Shown here: positions 1-12,170 of the stretch, piece by piece
Position numbering within the stretch: the first letter of the stretch is position 1
Layout: the number at the start of each line of letters is the position of its first letter
Assembly (NCBI GenBank): GCA_017506865.1
Contig: JAFCMP010000379.1
Location: forward strand, 682,001 to 746,000
Source of the DNA: Tribonema minus
Lineage: Eukaryota; Sar; Xanthophyceae; Tribonematales; Tribonemataceae
DNA length: 64,000 nucleotides
Direction: 5' to 3'
Position numbers and translations under genes: made by a program
Notes under the pieces: generated by a model
Databases searched by the model: none
Told to the model about the DNA's origin: nothing
What the model saw: only the letters and a program-made list of their open reading frames with translations

Positions 1-340
1 CATGCTCAAGGAAAAGGATAGGAAGGAGCCATTGACCGCTGCTGGTTGTGTGCATGGATGCAGAGAGCACCATGCAGGGGGGGTATATGGCAGCGGTGCA
101 TGCAGAGGTGCAAGTTCGACAGCACATGTGTAGCGGTTGATGAGACGCACAACTCTGCATGCATTTGTTGAAGTTGTAAGTTCACCTTCAATTTGAGGTT
201 GATGTTTAACTTGAAGTTGAAGTAGGGTTGCTCCGCATGTTGGTTTAGGGTTAGCGTCATGCGCTGAGCAATGCTGCGCTGCTTGCAACTGCTAATAAAA
301 TCACTGGACACCTTGAAACAAGCTGGAAGCTTACCTCTCA
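1..340. repeat. Dispersed repeat, copy A
   Basis: This stretch shares long diverged blocks with 4965-5275 (copy B), with 7926-8035 inside the retrotransposon fragment, and in reverse with 20817-20880. The shared blocks include a segment around 50-90 (GCAGAGAGCACCATGCAGGG), a segment around 93-120 (GCAGCGGTGCATGCAGAGG) and a block near 265 (GCGCTGAGCAATGCTGC). Positions 180-225 are rich in GTTGAA-type hexamers, and 242-256 holds one plant-telomere-like TTTAGGGTTAG. No coding potential is supported here. It is the left flank of the long open frame that follows. Confidence 0.6.
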
Positions 341-382
341 TGGATCTGGTCATTGTACATATGGCCCTCGCCCTGGAAATGA

Positions 383-3300
383 GTAGTTGGTAGACACATC
401 ACGGCCGCTAGGCCACATCTTGGCTTGGACAGCAGTGTTCCGCCCACAGAGCCCCTGCTCGATCCTTCTTTCGGCACACTTCAGCAATCAACTCCGCTGC
501 TGGACACACATGGGCGCTCCTCAGCACTGTCCTGCGCAACTGATGGCGGTGGTGCTCCGGGCTCGACACAGTGTTCTGATGGTCATGAGGGCAGCGCGCC
601 CGGTATAACACCCCTGACTGTTTGCGAGCACGGGGACCATGCACAGAGCCCAAAGCTGCGGGCTGGTTCTTGCAGCAGGGCAGTAGGGCCAGGGTCGCTC
701 AGCCTGGACAACGGCGTTGATGACAGTGCTCAGAGCCTTGTGCGGTGTGCTAACATGATTGGTGGTCGCCGCGATGCAACGCACAGCACAGCGGCACTTT
801 CTGGCGGTCAAGGGCACGACGATACACAGGTTTTGGTGGTGGCCGTAGGGGCTGCTGGAGAACTTGGCGTCCACAGGCGGAAAGTGAGGCCGTTCACTGG
901 GACCGATGAGAGTAGCACAGTGCCAACTCAGGGCTTGGCACAGACTGCCGGCATTGCTGACGGTGACAGAATGGCTTGCAATTCAGAGCAGCTACCTGGT
1001 AACATATGCAATGCGAGAAGCTCAGCCGCAACCATAGGCGCCAACATACAAAGCTCAGTGCCGCGGACAGAGGGAATCAGCAGCAGTGCTCACGGCTTTG
1101 CACAGTATGCTGACGCCGGTGGTGGCAATGGCGACGGGGTAGCTGGTTTAGCATTGCTGCCTGCTGGTGACACGGGCGCGGAAAACTCAACGCAGTTGGC
1201 AGGCAATGGTGGTGGTCGTGACGCTATCAGCCCATCACGGAGCCCAACAGTACCATCTGCTGGTAGCAGCATTACAGACAGTACCCCGCAACCCGTCGTC
1301 AGTAGTCATGATACGGCGCATGGCTCAGCGCCGCTTTGTGATGGACATGGCCGTGTCATTCAGGTGTGCACATGTGCAGCCGTGGATGGTGTCGCAGAAC
1401 GGTGCGACTGCCACACACAGACTCTAAGCTCGGAGCCGCAGATGGAGAGTGCTGACAGCAATGCTCAAGGCCTGGCAAAGTCTGCTGGCGCCAGCGGCAA
1501 TCATGGCGACGGGGCTTGTGGCTCAGGGCCTCTGTCTACACAAAGCTTCGCACAGTCAGCTGTCGATGGAGGTGACGGTGGTGTTGGGTCCCACAGCTCA
1601 GTGCCGCTATCTGTTTCTTTCGATGGCGGTACACATGACAGTGGTGTCATCAGCACTGCGCACGGCTTTGCGCCGACTTCAGGTGTGACAGGTGCTGGGC
1701 AATGCAGCAGCTTCCACAGCGCACAGAGCTTGGTATCGCAGGCTGGAACCGCTAGCAACGGCACAGCCAACGCAATAACGCTCAGCCTGGTCGGTGGCCA
1801 TGCCGGCATTCTACAGGGCTCTCATGCTGCACAGGCGATAACGGGTCATGATGGTACCTTGCAGCCACTGGGCATGGGCTCAGGCCCGACTAAGGGGGTT
1901 GAGCAATCCCGAATGGGGGGGTGCTCTACTCTCCTGCTGGAGGCGGCGAGCAACGTAGTGCAGGATCTACACACAGGTGCACTGCTTGAGCAGCAGGCCA
2001 TTAGCTCCCACCCGCCTTCCCGCCCTGGCTGCTGTGTTGGCACGCTCTCTTCTTCGCTCTCGAGCGTGGGGGGGAGAGATATCGTCAATGATGACACAGC
2101 AGCATCGGCTGGCACTGGCAACAGCGACCTCTTGCTGCAGCAGTGAGTGCGTACAGCCTTACAGTATCAGCGACCGCATCTGTCAAACGAGGCTACAGGT
2201 ACAACATATGCGATCGGCCATCATACTGGCCACTTGCTGCGCCAGCAACAACGGTTGGTGGCAGCTGGTCATTCAGGTGGTGATACGGCGGCATGGGTTT
2301 CAGACAGTGGTGGTACCGCAAGGGCGGCCCTCAACATCAGCCAGACAGCACAACTCGGTCTGCGGACTGGCAAATTATTGCCGCATCAGGCACACAAGGC
2401 TCTGCAACAGCAACGCTCAGCCCTGCCACATCAACAGCAAGCGTCCGCAATGCAGCAGCTGCGGTCAGCACCGGTCCAGCGTTCATCATCAGCGCAGCAC
2501 GAGCATCAGCGGCAGCTCCTCCTCGCAGCACCACAGCCGCAGCAGTGCTCCGTTCTGACTGACGGTACTTGTTTTCATCAGGCACTGTGTCCTAAAGTGC
2601 AATGGGCAGGCTCACCAACACCAACGCACATGGTTGCAGGGCCCAGAACAGAGGAGGCCGCTCTTGTGCCCGCTAATGGCATTGATGACGCCTCTGTGCC
2701 GTTCGACCCAGGGATCTGTAGCAAGGTATATGCAACAGTCCCTGCTGCCATGGGCGTCTCTTCGAAACCGCCTGCAACGCGCATCAGCGACAGTCTCTCT
2801 AGAGATGCAGGACTCAACGGCGAGGTGCAGCTGCCCTTATTGCCTCTGACAGTTCAACGCTGCACGGAGTGCACACCTGTCACGTTGCTCAGCAGCACCA
2901 GCAGCAACGCAGGGACAGGAGTTGCATCATGCCACAGCAGTGAAGGCTCTGCATCGTTCGGAGAGGTTGGAAGCAACTGTGGCGTCTTAGCACCCTTGAC
3001 AGCAGCGCCAAACAGCCATGATCCTATCGCGGCGGTCAGTAACATGGTGATTGCCACGGCTTCTCCTGGACTTGTGTACAGCAGTGAAGGTGGCACAGCA
3101 GTGTCCATCAGCACCAGCAACGAGCAACGCTCAATCGCTGGGAGCCCTTCGGCAGTTGAGTGCAACATGGAGGCAGTTCAGCTTGTTGCAGTGATGAGTA
3201 CAGCTGGCGCATGTCGGTTGGCGGAGGCCGTGCGACGCAAGGCAATGGTGCTCGTACAGCAAGGCACTGCAAGAGCTGGGATCACGGCTTCTACGCGATG

Positions 3301-4030
3301 CACAGCACTAGTGCCTGTGCAGCATAGTCCGATGACAGGGCGTACAGCAATGACGACACGCAGCATTGACCCCAGAGAGGAAGCCGCACGCAACAACGGC
3401 AGCTATACGGGGCATACAAGCGGCGAGGATGAGACGCACACTGTTGGCAGCTGTGTCGCAATATGCGACAGCGGAGGCAAGGCATACAGCTTTGCTGTGC
3501 TGCGCGGCGATGAGGTCAGGACGCACGATGTGGTTGTGTCACGCGGCGGGGAGAAAGATGTACGGCCGATGGCGCACACCGCAGTTATGCGGCAGAAGGC
3601 ACATGGTGATGTGGTGGCGCGTGGCTTCGAGGACAAGGAGCCTAACGCGACAGGGGAAGTCGGCGGCAGTAGCGGGGTACAAGCGGTGCCACGGAGAGCA
3701 ATGATGCGCACACCGGCGTACGCATCGAGGGCTAGAGCTCGGGCGACAGTCGCCACTGAGGAGATTGTGGTGTCCAGCAATCGGGCTCACGTGCGCAGGT
3801 GGCGGCTCACTGCGGACCTGGTGGGTTGCTCACACCGCATTGGGGCAGCTTGCAGCAGGGAGAACTTGGCGGAGTGCCCGAGGAGGAGATTGCTCTCAGC
3901 TGACACTACAATTGTGGTTCGGCAAGCAGACCTGTTGCTGGCACACCTCAAGGGCGGCGTGATGCTGCTGTCCTCACTACGCAGCTCAGGGAGGTGCATG
4001 CGGCCAAGTGTCATGGCTATCATGTGCTGA
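383..4030 (+). pseudogene. Long low-complexity open frame broken by one TGA
   Basis: One frame stays open from just after a TGA at 380 to the TGA at 4028-4030, about 1,215 codons. It is interrupted only by a TGA at 2144-2146. The first half is rich in Gly, Ser, Ala and His and carries degenerate repeats of an AQGLA/AHGFA-type motif followed by Gly-Asp-rich stretches. The second half begins Gln-rich and ends in a basic segment of about 200 residues. No early in-frame ATG is seen; the first lies near codon 120. I recognise no domain. The internal TGA sits in CAGCAGTGAGTGCG, which also reads as a GTGAGT splice donor, so the first half could be an exon; but the unbroken frame beyond the stop favours a single nonsense change or recoding. 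It is flanked by copies A and B of a repeat, so it may be cargo of a mobile element. Coding status is uncertain. Confidence 0.4.
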
Positions 4031-4964
4031 CCGGAGGGTCATACGGGTGAGTGAAGCTCAGTACCGCCGAAGCCCGAGGCGGCAAGGAGAAAAGGCGGTG
4101 CCGGAGGAGGACAGCCTGAGGTGTTGAGGGGTGGTTGTGCCTTAGACACTTGTAGGAGCCGTTGGCGTACAACAGTTGTTGTTTTGACCGCAAGTCCGGC
4201 GAGGTTGCTTGACGCTACTAGTAGAGCAAGAGATGACACGTGAGTTACAGTGTCGCATGCCTGGCGTGCAAGCTATGGCGGCAAGGCAACATGCCGGAGC
4301 GTGGTCTTGGCGGGGAGGAAACGAGGAGCCCGTCTCTGTCATGGGGGGGTAGATATTATTGGCCTGTTTCCAACTATATTCGCGGGTAGTAGGAGCATAC
4401 TGTTGTTTTCACCGGCTATCTGGCTCGGTGGTGGGGGCAATCGGATGTCAGCCTGAGGGCTCACATGAGTGTAGGCGGCACGGCGTCTGGCGGAGGAAGT
4501 TATCGTTACACGATACGGAGTGCCGTAGATTCTCTGACTGCTTACCCGTAGTCGCTATGGGCATCAAGCGGGTTTTCAAGTGTGAAGCACATGGTGTAGC
4601 TTACTAATAGTAGCAACGTCTGGCCACACACCCGTTCCACGCGGCCAAGTGCAGGAGGATGTCGTCATCATGCAGTTAACGCCTGGATTCTCTGGCTGCT
4701 GGTTACTCAGCGTCTGGAGCGAGACCGGAGTTTGGGGGTACCAAGAGGTTGGTCGCGACCCTTAGCGTGGTGCGATGGACTACACAACTGGGCTTCCACC
4801 CCAGCCTAGGACATGGGGGGGGGGGGGTGTTGTTTGTGCGCTTGCGCAAGCGCAGTGCGTTGGCACCGGCCATTGTGCTGTATGCGTTTTCTGCTTCTGT
4901 TTTGCAGCAAAGGTGCTAGATGTAACGGATTGTTTGCACGTGATGTGAGGACATCCAGTGATGG
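4031..4964. other. Intergenic, no gene seen
   Basis: No convincing ORF or domain is visible in this stretch. A 13-base G tract lies at 4815-4827. The sequence keeps the moderately GC-rich character of the preceding open frame. Confidence 0.5.
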
Positions 4965-5275
4965 CACAGCAGATGCGTATTGCTTGTACCGCTGCAGGTT
5001 GTGCATGGATGCAGAGAGCACCATGCAGGGGGGGTATGTGGCAGCGGTAGGCAGAAGTGTGCAAAAATGCATGTTGAGCACTGTTGCAACAGTTGAAGTT
5101 GAAGTTGAACTTCAAGTTGAAGATGAAGTTTGACCAGTGTTGAAGTTGTGGTTGTGCAATGTTCAACACACTCCAGTTGAGGTTGAGACTGGTCTGGAGT
5201 GGATGCTCAGCGGGACGCGCTGAGCAATGCTGCATGCATGTCTATCTGGTTAATAATCACTGAACACCCAAAATC
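4965..5275. repeat. Dispersed repeat, copy B
   Basis: This is the direct-orientation relative of 1-340. Both share the GCAGAGAGCACCATGCAGGG block (here near 5010-5030), a GTTGAAGTTGAA hexamer tract (here 5090-5150) and the CGCTGAGCAATGCTGC block (here 5217-5232), in the same order. The two copies bracket the 383-4030 open frame and could be terminal direct repeats, or two insertions of the same family. Confidence 0.55.
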
Positions 5276-5459
5276 ATGGAATGAAGACTTCTTCTTGGTC
5301 AGCCACGGAGCTTGCTTGGATCGCTGTCATGACTTGACAGCACACTTCTTGGGACCAAGGCCACAATGCAACGGTGTGAACGCAAGGTTCGGGTTTCAGT
5401 GGCTGTTGCGACAATGACTAGCAGCTAGCAGGACGTGCACTACACTGATGATTGAGGTG

Positions 5460-5960
5460 ACATGCAGATATGCAGCAAATTATGGTTGACTGGGCGACCC
5501 ATGAGCAATGAACGTCCATAGCTTGTGCTTGCCAACTGTTCGCAACGGCAAGCTGGCGTGGCTGGCTGAAGCTGGAGCCATACATCAATTACCACTTTGA
5601 GGCTTGCAGAGCTGCATGCTGTCAGACCGGGCGGTAAGCACGCAGCAGGCTTAGGTCGATTGACCTGGCGTCGCTTTAACATGAACTTTTATGGATGGGA
5701 ACTGTTCTCAACGGCGACTGGCTTGGGTTGGCTGCAGCTGAAGACATGTGCAGCATGCGAGGCTTGCAGAGCTGCCTGTCCATGCTGTCACACTGGGTCA
5801 TGTATGCAGTGAGCACGCAGCAGGTTGCGGTCGGATGACTTGGCGCCTCGTGAGCATTGAACGCCATGGGCGGCCCTTGCCAACTGTTCGCACTGATGAC
5901 TGGCTTAGGCTGGTTGCACACGAAGACATAATCCAGCTCTGAGGCTTGCAGAGCTGCATG
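5460..5960. repeat. Degenerate tandem repeat, about 160-180 bp unit
   Basis: The segment GAGGCTTGCAGAGCTGC recurs at 5599, 5759 and 5941. Between these are related sub-blocks (CACGCAGCAGG, TGGCGTCG or TGGCGCCTCG, GCCAACTGTTCGCA, ACTGGCTTAGG or ACTGGCTTGGG). Spacing is about 160 then 182 bp, so these are three diverged units. No coding role is evident. Confidence 0.6.
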
Positions 5961-7841
5961 AACTAGCACTGAATGGCACCCTCCCAGTATGTATGCCGCA
6001 AAGGGTACCAAGGCTTTTGCCTGCATGCCACTGCAACGTCGTGGCAAAGCTGCTTATGGGAGCAGGTGCCATGGTCATGCATGCTTCATGGGGCTAGGTG
6101 ATACCAACAACGCTCTGGTGTCAACAGCATCATATGGTATGAGAGCAGCTGAGACGCAGACCAAGCTCGCAGCAGAACGTCATAGCACACTTCTGATACT
6201 GCCATGAAACCTGCATGGAGTGATTGCATTCCTCTGGGCGGTATATGCACCTGAAGCTACATAAAGTGGTACCAACAAGAATGTGTGCTGAGTTACTGCG
6301 TTGGCCATGCTTGCTGACATACACATCTGCAGTGTGCAGTGATGCAGCGCAGGGTGTGGTTACGCCTTCGATAACCCCAGGCGGTGGAGCACTCATTGCG
6401 GAACTCAGTGGAGTCGCACAGGCTTTCACACACACGAAATGGTTGCTTACCTGCAGCTCAACGTGACTGATGTTTGTGCTAGAAATATCTCAAGTCTCGG
6501 GGAAAGTTAGCTCCCGTGTTGTTTAATAACCAGCTTTATTTGTAAGATATTACTGCTTTCTTTGCAGACATTGTCACATGTAGCGCCTCCAGTGCTCCAT
6601 CAGCTGCTGTGCGTTGACAACGGTGTGCCTGGCTGCATGACCAGCTTCTCAACATGTTTGCAATACAACATTTCTTAACCCTGACGTCAACTTTTCAGGG
6701 CACAGTTTGTGAACATTCAAAATGTTCTTGTTGACTCTTGTAGCACCATGGTGTGCACTTTACTTGCACGCGTCCCTTAGTAGGACTTTCCCCCAGCCCG
6801 CAGGGGTATTATTTTGATGCACCTAGGTTGTGGTCCAGTACAGCGTGGACGGAGCTGCTGGTGATAGCGCACAGCGATGGCGCATTTTACCTCCGAGGGC
6901 AGATACTGGTGACAGCGCACAGCGATGGCGAGTTCTAACCCCCGGCGGCAGATTATGAGGCATCCCGCATTGCTGAAGGCATCGTCGACAGGTTGTTGGC
7001 GTGTAGTAGGGTTTGGGCGTGGGGGGAGGGGGAGGTGTGGGGGGTGGGGTGGGTGGGTGGGGGGGGGGAGGCTTTTTAGTCGCTGAGGTCTCACCCCTGC
7101 TGCAGTTATCTGATACTACTGTAATGGACACTGCCCGACATTAAAAAATACCCACCAGTCTGAGATGCTCTTTAACTTGAGCTCACTGAAGACGGCGACA
7201 CCTGTCACAGCACTGGAGCGTATGTTACGCAGAGGCGACGGATCCGAATCGTCTGGCATCACGGGGTTTTGACACATGTAAAGATCCGAATCGTCTGGCA
7301 CTACAGCATTTGACGCATGTGAAGAATACTGTAGTGAACACTGCACTGTATGTTGGGAGTTGCGCGCAGTTATGCCACCTTCATTGATGATCGCGTTGCA
7401 GGCAAAACAGAGCTGCGACGCTCACACTCGTCTGGTTGACGCTGATGTGCAGGTCCAATTCCACAGGCAGGGATGCATGCAAGAGTGCTCGTTGAAGGAG
7501 CACTCAGGCAGGACTTCTGTGGTTGGGTGTTCTCTGCCTCCGCTTACGCGCAAATCACCTGGGAGGCCGATGGCGGCACGGGGCGGGGCGGCTTCTGGCT
7601 GCAGGAATGGCTGGCGGGTTGAATGGGCGGCAAGTGTACAGCATCGCTGTCGGCCTGCAGGCTTTGGTGTATGTGTACAGCTTGCTGCATCCAAACCCCG
7701 CTGCAGTGCGACTGGCATGGTCAGGGCATGAGTATGTTGACCGCAGATGGGCTGGGGCGAGTATGACGGCTGCTCGCTGTGACTGTCCTTTGCCTTCAGA
7801 GGCTAGTCGCCTCGTTTTTTCAGTACCATTCGCTGGCCGGT
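5961..7841. repeat. Gene-free stretch with short tandem repeats and G-rich DNA
   Basis: No gene is supported. A tandem pair of about 49 bp lies at 6858-6955, each unit containing GCGCACAGCGATGGCG. A G-rich tract at 7015-7074 has many runs of three or more G and could form a quadruplex. A second pair of about 46 bp lies at 7239-7320, each unit carrying GATCCGAATCGTCTGGCA. The rest shows nothing I can name. Confidence 0.5.
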
Positions 7842-8912
7842 ATGATCAATCTGCACACCAATAAGCCCAAAAGCCACGATTCCAATGCCGTCCAACGTGC
7901 CAGCCTCATGGCCTGGTTGGTGGCACCTGCAGCCAGACTGTGGCAGCGGTGCATGCAGAGGTGCAAGTGCGGCAAAAATTTTGTAGTGGTTGATGAGAAG
8001 TGCACAACTCTGCATGCATTTGTTGAAGATGCAAGTTCGGCGCAATTGCCGAGCACTGACCCAGCGGAGACCATGTCCCCGCCGGAATTCCGCGAGACGC
8101 TGCGGCGCCACCTGGGCGTGGAGCGCCCCGCCCCCGCTGCGGCGCGGTGCCCCAAGTGCCATAGACCAGTGGACTCGGGTGCCCACCTGCGCCGCTGCAC
8201 ACAAGGGCTTAACGTCACGCGACACAACTTGCTCGCAGACGCGCTCTTTCAGATGCTCAAGCAGGTGGCCCACCTCCGCGGTCTCGACCGGGACACCCTT
8301 GCCCCCTTCCGCCGCTACGCGGCGCGCCACGGGTTCAACAAGTTCATGGACATCGTCTTTGGCAGCAACCAGGTCTGCCTTCCAGTCCCTAAAGTGCAGC
8401 CGAGCGCCGACGCGGTAGCAGCAGGCCGGTGCACTAAACTGCGCGGCGGCTTTGAAGTAGCTTGTTGCATAGACGTCACCATACGTGACAGCTCATGCCC
8501 CTCCCGCCTCCGTCAGGCTCAGGGGGGCGCGCGCGATGTGCAGCGCGTGCTTGAATCGGCTTCGCAGGAAAAGATAGACACATACGTAGTCTCAGGGGCC
8601 CTGGACCCCACTACACACACCCTATTTTCCGCAGCCTTTGACCACTTCGGCGCTATGTCACGCGACACCCAAGCGCTGCTACACGCACTCGCCGAGCAGA
8701 GCTCGCAGGGCAGCTACAATCTCGCGCAGCGCGTTGCCTTCTGGCGCCGCCGCACCTCCCTCGCGCTACAGCGCGCGCTCACACGTGTCGTGATCGACAA
8801 CTGGAACGCAGTCATTGCCCCTGATGGCGACGTCAGCGCTTACCGCCGCATCGCACTGTTGCAAGTGCCGCGGCCCTCGCCGGCCAGCGCCGAACCGCCG
8901 GCTCCTCCGTAG
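7842..8912 (+). mobile_element. C-terminal fragment of a non-LTR retrotransposon reverse-transcriptase polyprotein
   Basis: The open frame runs to a TAG at 8910-8912. From about 8070 it reads as the region downstream of the reverse transcriptase in L1-like elements. A CCHC-type knuckle (C-X2-C-X8-H-X3-C) near 8152-8202 is followed by TRHN, then a segment with the family-typical CIDVTI near 8467, and a long helical tail (FWRRRTSLALQRAL) near the end. The reverse transcriptase and endonuclease domains are missing, so this is a 5'-truncated copy. The first 200 bases of the frame (7926-8035) are not typical of the family. They match the dispersed repeat at 1-340, so the start is probably chimeric and the ATG at 7842 is only the first available one. 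It is probably non-functional. Confidence 0.7.
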
Positions 8913-8949
8913 ATTTAGTTATTGCAAGCCCGATTTATCGTGCGCGCAG

Positions 8950-9110
8950 CCCATGCGGTCCAGGACATAATATACGACTTCAAGTTGAGTTCGATTTTCA
9001 ACTTGTAGTTGAAGTAGGGGGGGTTGCTCGCTCGCATGTATGTGGCATGTATCTCTTAATGCGTGCGGCTCGCAACGCAGTAGCGAGCCACATGGACGGG
9101 GTGGAGGCCA
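8950..9110. repeat. Repeat flank 3' of the retrotransposon fragment
   Basis: Positions about 9020-9110 match the reverse complement of about 20700-20815; both contain GATGCGTGCGGCTCG or its variant AATGCGTGCGGCTCG. A GTTGAA-like tract (8975-9016) resembles those in copies A and B. This is probably the 3' end of the element whose coding part is 7842-8912. Confidence 0.5.
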
Positions 9111-10659
9111 CAAGGCATCGCGGAACCCAGACTCTCCTGCACACACACACACACGTGGCAGCTCAGCGGGCCGCTCACAGAAACCGCGCTTTCTCAGGGC
9201 TGCACAGCCGTCACAAAGGCCAGCGCGTGCTTGCACTCCAAGCACCGAATGCTGAGTGCCGTGTTGTCTTGCGGTCAGTGTGTCACTAACGTGACTGCCA
9301 CGTGCTTTCGCACCGGCTGACCACAAAGTCGTCTGTGACTCGGCGCCACTAACAGGGCGCGGCACCACCACCAGGGTGCCGTGGCTGCACCACCACCAGG
9401 GTGCAGCCATCCGAGCTCTCGTCGTCTGAGCTGATCTGCTCCTCTCCCCCTCCTTCATGAGGTTCAGTGCCCTCTGGTGCGTAAAGGAAGCGCCGCCATT
9501 GCGACCGGGAAAGAGTGATGCGTGGGCTGGATTAACACCCCCAAGATGTGGCTGCAGCCGCCCCAGGACCAAAAAGGTCGACGAATCAAGGGCCCCTGGA
9601 CCCAGGTAAACGCTGTCGCACACATCACGTGCTGATCACGAGCCGCGCTACAACTGGTCCTTTTTCATACCAGCACGCGACTCGCGGCGGACTGCTGACG
9701 AGCTCGCCCAAGCTCCCCTGTGTGCAGTGGTTAGCTACACGGTGGGTCAGACGTTAGCCGCACCGTGCGCAAACCGTGGCCGCCCCCGTAGCGCAGCAAG
9801 GTGCCCTTCGCCCTTAGCACTATTCATCCCAGGTGATCACGAGTCCGAAACTACAAACGTACGTGCGATGTAGAGGCAGCGGGAACGTGATGACGAATGG
9901 GCTGCACGTGATCCGTTCATCATATGACGAGGCGTCATCGTGCGTCATCGTGCTAAGGTATCGCTTGTGCAGGTCGTGCCTCAAATTTTGCCGAACCATG
10001 GATACCGGCGAAGCCGGCGGGGCGGTGTAGCACGCGTCCGCGCTACGGAGTAGATGGGGGGTGGGCTTTGCGGAGCGGATAGGGGCTAGGATCTACACGC
10101 TTGGTTGCCAAATCGTTGTGTATTGCCTACACATGCATGAGGTCTAGATCAAACAAGTAAGGGACACATGGTCAATGCAAGATGGTGTGAGCCATGTATT
10201 AACTTACCAGGGGCGTGGAGGAAGGAACCAGCAGCAGCCAGCACACAGACCAGTAGGATGAGAGATGCTCAGCCAGGGGGATGCTCACAGGGAGAGTCTC
10301 TCTGCAAGCCAGGTGATCTGACTTCAGCTCAGACCCCCCAGCGTGACCCCGTATCTTCAGGTCAACGTCACTGGTACTTCAAGACCTATTAGTAATCTGC
10401 ACCCTGGCCATAACACAAAGGCCATTCGCCTCGCCGGTGGCATCAGCAAGGTCCCGTGGCTCGTGGGCTCCTCCTTCGAGACGGATGGCTACTAGTAGGT
10501 AGTACCAGCTGAAGCTGCAACTCGTCACCAGCACCATCTGCAGCACCAGCAGTAGTTGCAGCACCAGCAGTAATTGCAACACCAACCTTCATGCTGACGC
10601 AGTTATGCCGCCCCAGCGTATTGTGAGATTTCCTACATGGTGTGAGACATGATACTAAC
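9111..10659. other. Gene-free stretch
   Basis: No supported gene. A short AC run lies at about 9137-9153. Near 10535-10575, CAGCACCAGCAGTA(G/A)TTGCA repeats twice. A long minus-strand open frame at 8919-9623 overlaps the retroelement tail, shows no family features and was rejected. Confidence 0.5.
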
Positions 10660-10811
10660 ATGTACTTTTTATTAATTCTCGCTCAGGGCGCGAAAAAGCC
10701 CAGATGATTGGCATCTAGCTGTAAGGAATCTACATGTCGTATGACAGTCTGAAAGTGTCGCAACGACAACCACTCAAACGCCGCCGCTGCCAAATGGCAT
10801 CTCGGGGTCCT
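10660..10811 (+). repeat. 152-bp direct repeat, left copy
   Basis: It matches 13591-13742 over its full 152 bp with a single mismatch (T at 10787, C at 13718), and identity stops abruptly at both ends. It has no obvious internal inverted repeat and no flanking target duplication that I can see. The two copies bracket the Fanzor relic. Confidence 0.9.
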
Positions 10812-12170
10812 AGCATGTACTTCGAAGTATATAATCGACCAGTATACTGCGTATAGCTACGTATGTTTTGATTTCATGTAAAGATTATCCAAATCTGAAG
10901 ACAACCTTTGATTTATGAGTCACGTACCCTAAATCCGGCGATTCTTTGGGCAGTTTCGCGCGCGCGCGCGCGCACTTTTGAACCAATTGCTATTGATTTG
11001 CGCCAAAGGAATCAACTCATCACAGCTGAGGGGTTAGCTATAGGTTTCTTAAAAAGAACTCATGTATGCACGCAGGGCTACAAAAGTATGCATCAGTTCG
11101 GCCCAAAGAGCTCACCACCTCGTGAACGCGTTAAAAACAGAAATCAAAAATCAGTTCTTCCTAAGCTAGCATCAAGATGGCGATGGCTTTAGGCCAAACC
11201 CGTGCATACTTTTATCAAGGGCAGCATCGGCTATCCATGAAGCCCATCAGCGCCGCAAACCATGGTGATACAGTAGAGTTGATAAGTTTTCAGCGTGCGC
11301 AACTTTTTTAGTGTTTCTGAAAACATGATCATGGCGCGCGCTGTAAGGCACGGCGGCGACGCGGGGCCAGGCAGTAGCTAGCATGAATGTATAATGCCTC
11401 AACTGTAGCGGTAGCAATGCAGCGCACGGCCTCTAGCAGGAGTGGTGTACATCAACGTTGCTATTCACACCGAGAGGTCCCAACGCGAAAAATGGTTTCT
11501 TAGCCGCTAGCGCCCACTCTAAGGTGGAGCGCTCGGTAGGCTAGCACGACTGTATCTAAGGCGACTGGACCACGTCTCGCTGTCATCCGCTTTGGAGTAC
11601 AACGCGCGTCAGCACATTTGCTCGCTGGCTAGGATTGCACTAAGCCTAACCGTCCGCGCTCAGCCTGAGAATCGCCGGAATTAGGGTACGGCACTCTTAT
11701 TTGTTGTTTCTTGGCGCACAACAGTGTCGATCTTCGAGAGTCCAGGACACCTGTCACATTCTATTATTTGTTGTTTCTTTGCGCACAACAGTGTCAATCT
11801 TCAAGAGTCCATAACACCTGTCACATTCTACTAGTGCAAGCATACCGTACCCGGCAATCAGCAGCGTTGCCAATTCAAGTTGCTCAACCTTGATGTGAAA
11901 CGAAACAACAAGCATTCATTTATGCACCCACGCATCCAGTGCATGCGCCATGAGCTTCAGCTTTCAACACCATGCCATATATATCTACATAGGGCCAGGG
12001 TCAAGATTGGGCAGTACTTTGAGGTCTGACTGACTGCCCCCTGTCCGGCGGCTGTGTTGTGTGATGTCACAGGTTGAGCACGAGGAGAAGGAGCTGGACG
12101 CTGTGCTGCAGAGAGGCAACGGACAGAGTACACAGGTGGGGGCTGACCCTGTGGGCTATGGGCCCGCTGA
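10812..12170. repeat. Interior left part of the direct-repeat element
   Basis: No gene is supported. It holds a CG dinucleotide run at 10957-10973, a TACTTCGAAGTA palindrome at 10818-10829, and a clean two-copy 67-bp tandem repeat at 11697-11763 and 11764-11830 that differs at only a few positions. An open stretch before 12168 may be a decayed upstream part of the Fanzor gene but has no motif to confirm it. Confidence 0.5.

Noticed and set aside
242-256. TTTAGGGTTAG telomere-like motif
   Set aside because: Only about one and a half units occur, so it is neither a telomere nor an interstitial array. It is weak taxonomic evidence at best.
8919-9623. 234-residue minus-strand open frame
   Set aside because: It overlaps the retroelement tail and repeat, shows no domain, and has no splice or start context. 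It is probably an antisense shadow.
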